Shown: one piece after another, positions 1 to 8,014 of the stretch | Position numbering within the stretch: the first letter of the stretch is position 1 | Layout of the letters: each line of letters begins with the position of its first letter | Source: Marinomonas transparens | GTDB lineage: Bacteria > Pseudomonadota > Gammaproteobacteria > Pseudomonadales > Marinomonadaceae | Length of the DNA: 64,000 nucleotides | Direction of reading: 5' to 3' | Assembly (NCBI RefSeq): GCF_016463975.1 | Contig: NZ_JAEMNX010000023.1 | Span: 1 to 64,000, forward strand | The notes under the pieces: generated by a model | Told to the model about the DNA's origin: nothing | What the model saw: the letters and a program-made list of their open reading frames with translations, nothing else | The model's database searches: none | Made by a program: the position numbers and the translations under genes

Positions 1-396
1 GCGATGGAAGAAGAGGGCGACCTAGCCCAACAAGCCAGTGATTACCTAAGAGATTGCGATACTCCGCAACATGCTTACATTGCGATTCAAGACAGACCTT
101 TTGTTCGGCGGGCGGTGGGCCAAGTTATGAAAGCAACGACCACCATCCCCTTACCAATAGGGGCCCAAGTCAAGCAAGACGATCTAGATCAATATCAAGC
201 ATTGGGTAAAGCCACCCAGTCCATGGCACCCGACGAAGACTTGCTGGTCTTGCCCATTCATGAAGTCAGCAAAACCATTGAAACCTTAGCCCTTTACCGA
301 GACAAGGCGATCGAATTACATGGTTTGTCTGTCTGGATGGAGCAGCACATTACTAACCTTCATGCTTACATCAACCACCAGTTTATGGATGGTTAA
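1..396 (+). CDS. Unrecognised protein, C-terminal part (left edge)
   Basis: The frame is open from the first base of the window to a TAA at 394-396, so the gene probably begins upstream; the ATG at base 4 is only the first visible methionine. The visible 130 or so residues are soluble, acidic and rich in Asp, Glu and Gln, with no membrane segment or motif I can name. A strong terminator follows at once, so this is the last gene of its transcript. No function can be assigned. Confidence 0.6.
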   Translation, partial: AMEEEGDLAQQASDYLRDCDTPQHAYIAIQDRPFVRRAVGQVMKATTTIPLPIGAQVKQDDLDQYQALGKATQSMAPDEDLLVLPIHEVSKTIETLALYRDKAIELHGLSVWMEQHITNLHAYINHQFMDG

Positions 397-401
397 ACAA
401 T

Positions 402-437
402 AAAAAATGGTCTTCTTCAATTGGAAGGCCATTTTTT
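402..437 (+). terminator. Rho-independent terminator
   Basis: A 14-bp stem with one G-U pair (402-415 with 424-437) and an 8-nt loop ends in six T residues, six bases after the stop of the first gene. The A-rich 5' side could also let it work on the other strand. Confidence 0.8.
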
Positions 438-658
438 CTGATTACTAAGGTATATAGTCGAACTTCGCTCGTAATGATTTTCTTGAGGGTATTTTAAGAA
501 GGGGGCCTTAATTAATTTTTAGGCGACGTTGAATCTCTTCCGCCGCGCTTCACGAGTCTGCTAACGATACTGTTATCACATCCATGTTATTCACGGTCTT
601 AGTGTTTTCTGTTTACAATATTCAGGATCAGCAAGTTATTACACTTAAGAATTAACTT

Positions 659-1309
659 CTAGTCCGGTTCCGACCAATATTCATAATGAATGGCGGTTTT
701 TGCTTCTTTCCGTGGTAACCATCCGGCTCTTTCTAGGTCAGGTGTGTGATGAAACTTTTCCACATAACCAAGGCATAAATAGGCGATGATATCGATGTGT
801 TCGGGGATTCTTAAGGCATCCCGTATCACGTTATCGTGGACAATGCTGACCCAGCCCATGCCGAGGTTTTCTGCTCTTGCGGCGAGCCATAGGTTTTGTA
901 CGGCGCAGACGGAGCTGAATAAGTCCATTTCTGGCTTTGCCGTTCGCCCTAGTACCACAGAACCGGTGCGGGTGCGGTCACAGGTTACACAAATTCCCAA
1001 TGGTGCTTCTTCAATGCCTTCGAGTTTTAGACTTTGGTATTTGGCTTTACGTTCCCCTTCGAATAGTTCGGCGGCTTCGGCATGGGCTTGTAAAAAGCCT
1101 GCTTTAATAGCGGATTTCGTGGTTGAATTTTTTACTACGATAAAGTCCCAAGGCTGCATAAAACCCACACTAGGAGCGTGATGGGCGGCGAGCAAGATAC
1201 GATTTAATACGTCATCAGGTACTGACTCGGGCTTGAACTCGCTGCGTACGTCACGACGGGAAAAAATGGTTTTATAGACGGCGTCGCGTTCTTCGGAAGT
1301 GATGTGCAT
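659..1309 (-). CDS. bluB: BluB-like 5,6-dimethylbenzimidazole synthase (nitroreductase fold)
   Basis: BluB enzymes fragment reduced flavin mononucleotide with oxygen to make 5,6-dimethylbenzimidazole, the lower ligand of vitamin B12. The protein has the FMN-binding FSRRDVR segment near residues 16-22, APSVGFMQPWDF near 45-56, a central MGWVSIV segment and the C-terminal ERAGW motif expected of BluB rather than of general nitroreductases. I chose the ATG at 1309 (216 residues). It matches family length and has a weak AGG upstream; longer starts at 1321 and 1384 add residues not typical of the family. It stands alone here, without other cobalamin genes, so a lower-ligand salvage role is inference. 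Confidence 0.8.
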   Translation of the reverse strand: MHITSEERDAVYKTIFSRRDVRSEFKPESVPDDVLNRILLAAHHAPSVGFMQPWDFIVVKNSTTKSAIKAGFLQAHAEAAELFEGERKAKYQSLKLEGIEEAPLGICVTCDRTRTGSVVLGRTAKPEMDLFSSVCAVQNLWLAARAENLGMGWVSIVHDNVIRDALRIPEHIDIIAYLCLGYVEKFHHTPDLERAGWLPRKEAKTAIHYEYWSEPD

Positions 1310-1379
1310 GTTTGCCTGCATTGCTATATGGAAGAGAGGGTAAGAACAATCGCTATTATGATGAGAGAGGTAATAAGAT

Positions 1380-1440
1380 GCCAATGGAGAAAAGGCGATA
1401 TTAGATGAAGGTGGTTCATCTTTACGCTCTTTTCTCTATG
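1380..1440. repeat. Imperfect inverted repeat between two minus-strand genes
   Basis: Arms around 1381-1396 and 1425-1440 (GAGAAAAG against CTTTTCTC plus flanking pairs) enclose a smaller hairpin (GATGAA/TTCATC). It lies between the start of the bluB-like gene and the end of the next minus-strand gene, so it may be that gene's terminator, although no clear T-run follows. Confidence 0.35.
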
Positions 1441-1467
1441 GTGTCTGTTTGCTTGAAGCTGATTGCT

Positions 1468-1980
1468 TTAGCCTGCACACACGGCGTTTAATAAAGGATC
1501 GTTAGCGTCCAGTTGACGCCATTGTGAGTTGTTTGTTTTGACATCGGTGCTAAAGGATTTGGTGAAGTCGGTTCTTGCGCCTTGCAGGCAATCGACGATT
1601 TGCGGAACGCGTTTAGCTGTTTGGCGGCGTTCAAAAAAGTAGAGGTCGACGAGAACCAGGTTAGGGTCAACTTCGTTCTTAGCGGCGTTAGCAACATCGG
1701 CTGCCATGAAGCGCAAGGTTTGCGGATAGATATAGCTCCAAGGACGCCATGGGGCTTCTTCTTGAATCGTTTTTACTACCACTACGCCATCAGGTAGTAG
1801 GCTGGTTTGATGATCGAACCAGTCGTATTCACCTTGGATTTGAAAGCCAAGCATGGCGATGCCTGCAAATACAGGAACCAGCCATTTAGGGGCTTTCTGT
1901 TTGGAAATTTTTCTGAAAAACAAGGCGATACCCGCACCGCCCATACCAGCAAAGATGGTGGCAATAAGTTCCCAAAGCAT
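1468..1980 (-). CDS. Hypothetical inner-membrane protein
   Basis: The 170-residue product begins with two hydrophobic segments (about residues 4-22 and 33-48), separated by a basic loop (RKISKQKAPK). About 120 mainly hydrophilic residues follow, with Cys near 131 and 168. This suggests an N-terminal membrane anchor and a soluble C-terminal domain. A purine-rich AGAGAG lies just before the ATG. I do not recognise the family. Several shorter reading frames in the same span are shadows. Confidence 0.65.
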   Translation of the reverse strand: MLWELIATIFAGMGGAGIALFFRKISKQKAPKWLVPVFAGIAMLGFQIQGEYDWFDHQTSLLPDGVVVVKTIQEEAPWRPWSYIYPQTLRFMAADVANAAKNEVDPNLVLVDLYFFERRQTAKRVPQIVDCLQGARTDFTKSFSTDVKTNNSQWRQLDANDPLLNAVCAG

Positions 1981-2053
1981 AAGTACTCTCTTATTGGTTT
2001 TTATCGTGCTTTATTATAAAGAGACCTTTGAACGATGTCGCGCAAAGGTCTTA

Positions 2054-2091
2054 TAAAAAAATCGAGCCTTTCTAAAGTAGAGAGGCTCGAT
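2054..2091 (-). terminator. Terminator of the symporter operon
   Basis: On the minus strand a stem of about 13 bp (ATCGAGCC core, 2061-2091) is followed by a run of seven T residues, about 30 bases after the symporter stop codon. Confidence 0.75.
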
Positions 2092-2121
2092 CATTCTGCG
2101 AGTAGCAGTGCGCTTTAAACC

Positions 2122-3888
2122 TTAATGGTCTACTGCACCGCCAGCACCTTGAGGATAACGAACGCTTTCTACTAGGTCTTGGATTTCTTTTGGTGGCTCT
2201 TCTGTCATGGTAGAGACAGTGAAGGCAACAGCAAAGTTAATGACTGCACCAATCGCACCGAAAGACAGTGGAGAGATTCCAAATAACCAGTTATCAGGCG
2301 TGTTCGCCAAATTCGCGGTACCTGGGATAAAGAACCATCCAAGGAAGATAAAGATGTAAACCAAGGTAGAAAGCAAACCTGCTAACATACCTGCGATGGC
2401 ACCTTTACTGTTTACGCGTTTCGAGAAAATACCCATCATAAGAGCTGGGAAGATAGACGCCGCTGCAATACCGAAGGCCAGAGCCACTACCTGAGCCGCG
2501 AAGCCCGGTGGGTTCATGCCTAGATAGGTCGCGACGATAATGGCCAAGAACATGGATACCCGCGCTGCTACCAGTTCGCCCTTGTCGGTAATATCGGGTT
2601 TTATTGAACCCTTTATTAAGTCATGACTTATCGCGGACGAAATAGCCAGTAATAGTCCTGCTGCCGTGGAGAGTGCAGCCGCTAAGCCACCCGCAGCAAT
2701 GAGACCAATTACCCAACCTGGTAGGTTAGCAATTTCAGGGTTAGCCAATACAAGAATGTCTCGGTTAACCACTAGCTCGTTACCATTCCAACCACGTGTG
2801 GTTGCTTCGTCTTTAAACGCTGGTGTGTCGTTGTAGAACTGCACACGGCCATCGCCATTTTTGTCTTCGAACTTGATCAGGCCTGTGGTTTCCCAAGTTT
2901 GAATCCAATCAGGACGCTCAGCGTATTCGATTGGTTGTTCAGTAGGACCTGATGGGTAGATGGTAGATACTAGGTTCAAGCGAGCCATAGAGGCAACAGC
3001 AGGCGCTGTTAGATATAGCAATGCAATGAAGACGAGTGCCCAACCAGCAGACCAACGTGCATCAGCAACTTTAGGAACCGTGAAGAAACGGATGATAACG
3101 TGTGGCAGACCCGCCGTACCTATCATGAGAGATAAGGTAAAGAGAACCATGTTTAGCTTGTTATCAACATCTGCCGTGTAATCCCGGAAACCAAGTTCTC
3201 GCACCACTTCGTCTAGTTTTTGCAGCAATGGCAAGCCAGATTCAGTATGGGTAGAGAAAAGACCAATAGCAGGAAGGAAGGTGTCGGTTAATTGTAGGGA
3301 GATGAATACCGCTGGAATGGTATAAGCGATAATCAATACCACGTATTGTGCAACCTGAGTATAGGTGATGCCTTTCATGCCGCCCAATACTGCGTAGAAG
3401 AACACCACAATCGCGGCAATCATCAGGCCAGTATTCTTATCTACTTCCAGGAAGCGAGAGAAAGCGACACCAGCGCCCGTCATTTGACCGATAACGTAGG
3501 TTACCGACGCGGTAATCAAACAGGCCACTGCCACTAAGCGTGCAGTACGGCTGTAGAATCGATCACCAATGAAGTCTGGCACAGTGAACTTGCCGAACTT
3601 ACGTAAGTAAGGAGCAAGTAGCATGGCGAGCAGTACATAGCCACCTGTCCAACCCATTAAGAAGGTTGAGTTGGCGTAACCACCCGCGGCAATTAAGCCT
3701 GCCATAGAAATAAAGGAAGCCGCAGACATCCAGTCGGCCGCTGTTGCCATGCCGTTTAATACTGGGTGAACGCCGCCGCCAGCGACATAGAATTCTTTCG
3801 TTGATCCAGCTCGTGCCCAAAACGCAATACCGAAATAGAGCGCGAACGAACCGCCAACGAAAAGTAGGTTAATAGTAAACTGATCCAT
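2122..3888 (-). CDS. Sodium:solute symporter, large subunit (SSS family, VC_2705-like)
   Basis: This 588-residue protein has 12-13 hydrophobic segments and belongs to the sodium/solute symporter family, in the branch related to the acetate permease ActP. Visible signatures are the N-terminal FYVAGGGVHPVLNGMATAAD region, the GMKGITYTQVAQYVVLIIAY stretch and the LAAALSTAAGLLLAISSA segment. A hydrophilic insertion of about 70 residues (roughly 310-380) is typical of this paired type. The small DUF4212 subunit gene lies five bases upstream, so the two form an operon. The substrate is probably a small carboxylate such as acetate, but the sequence alone does not fix it. Confidence 0.85.
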   Translation of the reverse strand: MDQFTINLLFVGGSFALYFGIAFWARAGSTKEFYVAGGGVHPVLNGMATAADWMSAASFISMAGLIAAGGYANSTFLMGWTGGYVLLAMLLAPYLRKFGKFTVPDFIGDRFYSRTARLVAVACLITASVTYVIGQMTGAGVAFSRFLEVDKNTGLMIAAIVVFFYAVLGGMKGITYTQVAQYVVLIIAYTIPAVFISLQLTDTFLPAIGLFSTHTESGLPLLQKLDEVVRELGFRDYTADVDNKLNMVLFTLSLMIGTAGLPHVIIRFFTVPKVADARWSAGWALVFIALLYLTAPAVASMARLNLVSTIYPSGPTEQPIEYAERPDWIQTWETTGLIKFEDKNGDGRVQFYNDTPAFKDEATTRGWNGNELVVNRDILVLANPEIANLPGWVIGLIAAGGLAAALSTAAGLLLAISSAISHDLIKGSIKPDITDKGELVAARVSMFLAIIVATYLGMNPPGFAAQVVALAFGIAAASIFPALMMGIFSKRVNSKGAIAGMLAGLLSTLVYIFIFLGWFFIPGTANLANTPDNWLFGISPLSFGAIGAVINFAVAFTVSTMTEEPPKEIQDLVESVRYPQGAGGAVDH

Positions 3889-3893
3889 ACGAT

Positions 3894-4154
3894 TTACTCC
3901 TGCAGGCCAAATTCTTCATCAAGCTTGTTCATTCTCCACGCGTAGTGGAAAGTCAAAGCGATGAAAACGAGAATAGAACCCTGCTGAGCGAACCAAAATC
4001 CAAGATCTGTTCCCCCGACATGGATACCCGAAAGTAATGGTCTGAGTAGGATGGCACAGCCGTAAGAGGCTAATGCCCATACCACTAAGCTACCTAAGAT
4101 TAGTCTAAGGTTAGCTTGCCAGTATTTCTCTGCATTAATGCTATGATCTGACAC
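3894..4154 (-). CDS. DUF4212 small subunit of sodium/solute symporter
   Basis: This 86-residue protein carries two membrane segments (about 17-35 and 50-68). Its N-terminal motif, AEKYWQANLRLI, is the hallmark of DUF4212. Genes of this family precede VC_2705-type symporters, as here, where only five bases separate it from the large subunit. It probably helps assembly or activity of the symporter in the inner membrane. Upstream, 4155-4273 holds the presumed operon promoter, and I see no clear operator in it. Confidence 0.85.
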   Translation of the reverse strand: MSDHSINAEKYWQANLRLILGSLVVWALASYGCAILLRPLLSGIHVGGTDLGFWFAQQGSILVFIALTFHYAWRMNKLDEEFGLQE

Positions 4155-4309
4155 GGTAGATCTCCTTATAATTATTGTTATACGCCTTGCTAATTTAACA
4201 GGCGCTTCCTCAATAAGAAGTCAGACTTTAGTCGAATAGAGGCTTAGTCAATGAAAGTTGACTAATACATGATTTGAGCGCTAATAAAGAGAAAAAGAGA
4301 AATTTCAGA

Positions 4310-4984
4310 ATGAAAGTGTCGATTAAAGAAAAGATTCTTCGAGTATGTAGCGAAAAAATCAAACAAAAAGGTGAGGGCGTTCAAGTGTCCTTTTACGCCT
4401 TTTTTGCTAATAAAAACAATGACCCTGCTTTATTAGCTGATGTTGCGCGCTGGTGGATTGTGGAACATCAACTAAACCACTTTGAAAAAGCCACAAAAAT
4501 TCACGCCATGGTAAAAGCCTTACCAGACAATTACTTCCATCACAGTGTGTTTGAGCATGGTTTTAATCACCTCACCTTGAGCGTGGCAGACCTAGATAGA
4601 TCCCTGTCTTTTTACTGTGATTTATTAGGCTTTCAAGGGGAAGTGCGCTGGAATAGTGGTGCTTATTTATCCTATCGCGATTGTTGGCTTTGCTTGTCTC
4701 TTGTAAAGGTGCCTGTGGTTGAAGGAAAGAGCCTAGGGGAAGCGAGGCTAAACCAAGATTACACTCACTATGCTTTTAGTTATGATCTTGAGACGATTCA
4801 GTCTGTTCGTCAGAAAGAGGCTTTTAAAACCGTGACCGTATGGCAGGAAAATACCAGCGAAGGAGACTCCCTTTATTTGAACGACCCAGATGGCCATAAA
4901 TTAGAACTTCATGCGGGTTCGCTATCGACTCGGTTAGTGTCATTAAAAGAGAAACCCTATGAAGGGTTGGTTTGGTTGTCTTGA
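4310..4984 (+). CDS. FosA-like VOC-fold thiol transferase with extra N-terminal region
   Basis: The C-terminal 140 residues match the FosA type of the vicinal oxygen chelate superfamily, manganese enzymes that add glutathione to fosfomycin. The metal ligands are present: His of FNHLTL, His of DYTHYAF and Glu of HKLELH, with the K+-loop EGDS and an Arg in GSLSTRL. The lysine usually found just before the EGDS loop (WKQN) is Gln here (WQEN), so the phosphonate pocket may differ. About 80 residues precede the VOC domain and are not part of normal FosA, which is about 135 residues; I do not recognise them. I chose the ATG at 4310; a TTG at 4274 in the same frame would add 12 residues. Substrate unproven. 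Confidence 0.7.
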   Translation: MKVSIKEKILRVCSEKIKQKGEGVQVSFYAFFANKNNDPALLADVARWWIVEHQLNHFEKATKIHAMVKALPDNYFHHSVFEHGFNHLTLSVADLDRSLSFYCDLLGFQGEVRWNSGAYLSYRDCWLCLSLVKVPVVEGKSLGEARLNQDYTHYAFSYDLETIQSVRQKEAFKTVTVWQENTSEGDSLYLNDPDGHKLELHAGSLSTRLVSLKEKPYEGLVWLS

Positions 4985-5042
4985 TAGGAGGCTACTTTGC
5001 CGCAGAGCGATGAAAAGGGTGAGGTCGAAAACCTTTAGAGTA

Positions 5043-5076
5043 AGGAATACAGCGGCTTTATATGCGCTGTATTCCT
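5043..5076. terminator. Bidirectional terminator between convergent genes
   Basis: A perfect 12-bp inverted repeat (5043-5054 with 5065-5076, AGGAATACAGCG arm) with a 10-nt loop sits between the ends of the FosA-like gene and the Nep1-like gene. The T content after it is modest on both strands. Confidence 0.65.
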
Positions 5077-5091
5077 ATCATTTAGTGGTTG

Positions 5092-6303
5092 TTACGGGAT
5101 TAAATTCCAATATTGATTCGCTCCGCCCCAGTTCCACCACGTAGCGATATTATCGCTCGGGCTTGGGCCGGCACCATCTATTACTTGATTGCTATCGACC
5201 TCGATACCGATTGAACCATCGTTGTTTGTCACAAAGCGCTGCGAGTCTCCACCATGACACTGCCAAATCATGATATTGGCACCGTTTCCATAGACGCTGC
5301 TGTTATCTAGGCAGAATCTCGGGTCTTGCTGGCTATGGATAAGTCCGCTACTTGCCTCTAAATACCAGCGTTGCCACTTGCCACCATTACAGTCCCATTG
5401 CATGACGTTGGTGCCGTTTTGCATTTTTATATCCGTGATGTCCATGCATAGACCAGAAGATCGGTTGACGTATTGGGTGAAGGATTCGTTTACACCCGTA
5501 TTAGATGTCAGTACGTCGGCTGCGCTGAAGTCTGGGTAGGTGGCGGGTTTGAATTCATTTAGGTTACCTAAGAAAGAGCTTTCACGGGTGGGCAGGTTAG
5601 CAGATCCATAATCATAACCGTCTAGTAAAGTACGCATGACCAGGTTGTTCCATCCCTCTCCCGCAAATTCATACCAGCTTATGATGGTTGGTGTAACAAA
5701 CCGTCCATAAGGGTTTTCTGCTTGCTCTGCCGTTTTTGCAAAGCGTAGGGCATGGCTACCGACGCCTTCTTTATGGTAAACGATTTGCAGGTGACCCTCT
5801 TCAAAACTTAGCTCCGCAGCGGGTTGAGTTGTTAGGTCGCCATGGGCACTGTAGCTACCATGGGTGACGGTGCCATCTTCAGTCCACACAGCGACATATT
5901 CCCAGTCATGGCGATGGCCACTTTCTATTCCAGCTAGCAGCTGGTCCTTTTCGAAGTACAGGGCGTAAAAGTGCCCGCAGTAGTTTATGCCATTGGCATG
6001 TTTACAGGCATATCGATGCAGGGTATTAGACTGTTCTAAAAAGTTTGGTGAACGACAAGCGCCAGTGAGTGAGCCTGTCGGTTTTTGTCCGCCGTTTCTA
6101 TCTCCCGTTTGGCTAATCCCTGCAGCGGGCAGGCAAGAGTCCGAATCAAAATCGAATACGGGAGCAATGGAAAGTGCATCAACTTGTGTGGGGAGCGCTT
6201 GTTGTAAGCTGACGAAATCAGATGCCAGAGAAGCTGTTGATAATGCTATTGCAAACGTGGTGATGATGCATCGCCTTATGGTAGTGGAAGAGGTGGTTTT
6301 CAT
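5092..6303 (-). CDS. Secreted Nep1-like protein (NPP1 domain) with C-terminal ricin-type lectin domain
   Basis: A signal peptide (about residues 1-28, ending near SLAS) is followed by an NPP1/necrosis-inducing domain (about 40-265). Its diagnostic heptapeptide GHRHDWE lies near residue 130. Residues 283-403 form a ricin B-type beta-trefoil, with repeated QRW/QRF/QYW signatures and paired Cys. NLPs from microbes bind sphingolipids in plant membranes and cause cytolysis; the lectin domain would target glycans. Cys at about 58, 84, 101 and 110 would allow two disulfides in the NPP1 part. GGAG six bases before the ATG at 6303 favours that start over 6306. The gene is monocistronic, with no secretion partner nearby. 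The target organism is unknown. Confidence 0.85.
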   Translation of the reverse strand: MKTTSSTTIRRCIITTFAIALSTASLASDFVSLQQALPTQVDALSIAPVFDFDSDSCLPAAGISQTGDRNGGQKPTGSLTGACRSPNFLEQSNTLHRYACKHANGINYCGHFYALYFEKDQLLAGIESGHRHDWEYVAVWTEDGTVTHGSYSAHGDLTTQPAAELSFEEGHLQIVYHKEGVGSHALRFAKTAEQAENPYGRFVTPTIISWYEFAGEGWNNLVMRTLLDGYDYGSANLPTRESSFLGNLNEFKPATYPDFSAADVLTSNTGVNESFTQYVNRSSGLCMDITDIKMQNGTNVMQWDCNGGKWQRWYLEASSGLIHSQQDPRFCLDNSSVYGNGANIMIWQCHGGDSQRFVTNNDGSIGIEVDSNQVIDGAGPSPSDNIATWWNWGGANQYWNLIP

Positions 6304-6452
6304 CATTAACTCCTAGTTAACTTATTGGCTTTTTTTCATGCTAGCTTATAAAACCTACCAAATCCTTACCTTTCATTATAAATGTGTATTTAGCTATAAA
6401 ATTCATAAAATACAGTAAGATAGATTGAGATTAATGAGAGGTTTGTTGGTTT

Positions 6453-6497
6453 TTTTGAGAGCTTTGAGAGTTTTGAGAGTTTTGAGAGTTTTGAAAG
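6453..6497. repeat. Five tandem copies of a 9-bp repeat (TTTTGAGAG)
   Basis: Five head-to-tail 9-mers: TTTTGAGAG, CTTTGAGAG, TTTTGAGAG, TTTTGAGAG, TTTTGAAAG. They lie upstream of the Nep1-like gene, about 150 bp from its start. An open frame across them reads Leu-Ser-Lys repeats on the minus strand but has no ribosome site and is not a gene. The rest of 6307-6641 is AT-rich and holds only this array and the hairpin at 6529. Confidence 0.85.
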
Positions 6498-6528
6498 GAC
6501 GTTTAGGAAGACGAGGTGCTGAAAGAGG

Positions 6529-6558
6529 AAAATTACGCTAAAGAGTTCGCGTAATTTT
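6529..6558 (-). terminator. Perfect 10-bp hairpin, likely terminator of the downstream-lying VOC gene
   Basis: AAAATTACGC (6529-6538) pairs exactly with GCGTAATTTT (6549-6558) around a 10-nt loop. On the minus strand the stem ends in a T-rich stretch and lies about 85 bases beyond the stop of the VOC gene at 6642. Confidence 0.55.
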
Positions 6559-6641
6559 ATGCTGTGTTTGCATGTGCCCAGTTTTTGTTGCGAAAAGCAG
6601 TAGGTGATTCTTATCACTCACTGCAAAAGTAGCATGCTATT

Positions 6642-7289
6642 TTAGCATTTTATGATGAGAGGAAGAGTTGGGCGGCAATCTAATGTTTTATTCTGTTGAT
6701 TATGGTCAAAAGTTAATTCAAGTAATGGCGTGTCTCCCTGCTTTAATGATAATTCTTGCAGGGCGTTAGCTTGCTGTGCAGCGTCGGATGTTATGGATGA
6801 GCAAATGAGTTTGGTGTGGGTTAGGTTTTTTACGCCACAACTATGTAGCAAAGGTTGAGCCCGTTCCTCAGGTGTTTGGTCTGGCCGTTTAGAAAAGGCG
6901 AGATAAAACCACATAGGTTCGCTGATTGGTGCATAAGATATTTGCACCGAATAATTGGCTGGCAAGTAGCTAGGGTGATAATCCCATGCTGTAAAGCTAA
7001 GCTTTTCTTGCGCTTGACTAGGGCGAAAACAAATACCAAATGGCGAGACATTAGTGGCGTCAGAGGTTAAGCGTTCAAATAACAAGGTTGGAGTGGTTAG
7101 TTCACTGCAGGCTTCGTCTTTGTTCGTTAAATATAGGAATTCGATGAAGGCATTGTTGAAAAAGAAGCGGCGGTTCGCTGTGCCCTGACCGAGATGCTGA
7201 TTGGCTGAGGCTTCGGTAAAGCCTAATTGTTCAAAAACATCGGCTTGTTTTGGGTGTTGAACCGCGATAAATAGATGATCTAACTCCAT
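6642..7289 (-). CDS. Glyoxalase-like (VOC) domain protein
   Basis: This 215-residue protein starts with the MELDHLFIAV strand and the GF..A....H.GQGTANRRFFF.NAFIEFL pattern of the Glyoxalase_3-type VOC family. That family covers small cytosolic proteins, mostly of unknown substrate. The first-strand His and the Glu of AFIEFL are the likely metal ligands of the N-terminal half; the C-terminal half is poorly conserved. It is separated from the AhpD-like gene by about 75 bases on the same strand and may be co-transcribed. Function beyond the fold is not assignable. Confidence 0.7.
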   Translation of the reverse strand: MELDHLFIAVQHPKQADVFEQLGFTEASANQHLGQGTANRRFFFNNAFIEFLYLTNKDEACSELTTPTLLFERLTSDATNVSPFGICFRPSQAQEKLSFTAWDYHPSYLPANYSVQISYAPISEPMWFYLAFSKRPDQTPEERAQPLLHSCGVKNLTHTKLICSSITSDAAQQANALQELSLKQGDTPLLELTFDHNQQNKTLDCRPTLPLIIKC

Positions 7290-7365
7290 TTTTGAGCCTA
7301 TTTCTACGATTGTCAGAAGTAGGAGTAGCTTATCAAACTATCCCTACTTCTTAATAGGCCTAAAA

Positions 7366-7707
7366 CTATGCCCCTAAGAACTCATCCACAGCACTTAGGG
7401 CCTGTGTGCCGTAAACGACCGAGGGACCGCCGCCCATCATGATGGCAACATCAATGGTTTCGATCAGTTCTTCTCTTGTGGCACCAGCCCGAAGAGCGGC
7501 TTTTGCGTGAGAAGCAATACAGCCATCGCAGCGCAATGCGATGCCAATACTCAGCGCCATCATTTCTTTGGATTTAATCGTAAGTGCACCATCCTGTATG
7601 GCTGCTTTGTGCATCGCCATAAAGCCGTCAAGTATGGCGGGGGACGACTTTCGATATTCACGGGCAAAGGTATTTTGCTCTTTGTTGATTTCTTTATAGT
7701 TCTTCAT
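7366..7707 (-). CDS. Carboxymuconolactone decarboxylase / AhpD-like protein
   Basis: The 113-residue, all-helical protein carries the AhpD-type redox motif CDGCIASH (Cys-x-x-Cys with a His three residues on), followed by KAALRAGATREELIETIDVAIMMGGG. Members of this family reduce peroxiredoxins or handle small electrophiles; the motif here supports a thiol-redox role rather than true decarboxylation. The start ATG at 7707 has AAGGCC upstream. The gene is divergent from the cytochrome b561 locus. Confidence 0.8.
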   Translation of the reverse strand: MKNYKEINKEQNTFAREYRKSSPAILDGFMAMHKAAIQDGALTIKSKEMMALSIGIALRCDGCIASHAKAALRAGATREELIETIDVAIMMGGGPSVVYGTQALSAVDEFLGA

Positions 7708-7788
7708 CGTTTGGCCTTCTTTAAAAATATTAGGTATTTCTAATGTAATGTTCGTAACCGATTGATGGAAGGGCCTTGTCAGTAAGCT

Positions 7789-7802
7789 TTGATCTAAAAC
7801 AA
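7789..7802 (+). promoter_or_regulatory. FNR/Anr-like box upstream of cytochrome b561
   Basis: TTGATCTAAAACAA differs by one base from the FNR/Anr consensus TTGAT-N4-ATCAA. It lies in the 307-bp gap 7708-8014, which otherwise holds no gene. A near-identical 14-mer, also followed by TGTTT, occurs before cydA at 8853, which supports a real oxygen-responsive site. Confidence 0.5.
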
Positions 7803-8014
7803 TGTTTGATTTTATTCACCAGTCTGGGAACTTGGCACAATATATGAATCTAATGGTTTGGGTGGCAGTGTGTTTTAGGCTGTATCCATTGTATTGGTGT
7901 GTTAAATGGAAGTGGTTTGATCGCACCATTCAAGGAAGAGGAAGACTGAGCACAGATTGCTTTGGAGGAGTCTTCTGAATGGCGTGTAAAAGCCAAGTTA
8001 ATCAGGAGGATTAA

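Noticed and set aside
6390-6617. Minus-strand frame of 75 residues with Leu-Ser-Lys repeats
   Set aside because: It is a translation of the 9-bp tandem repeat, with no ribosome site and low-complexity sequence.
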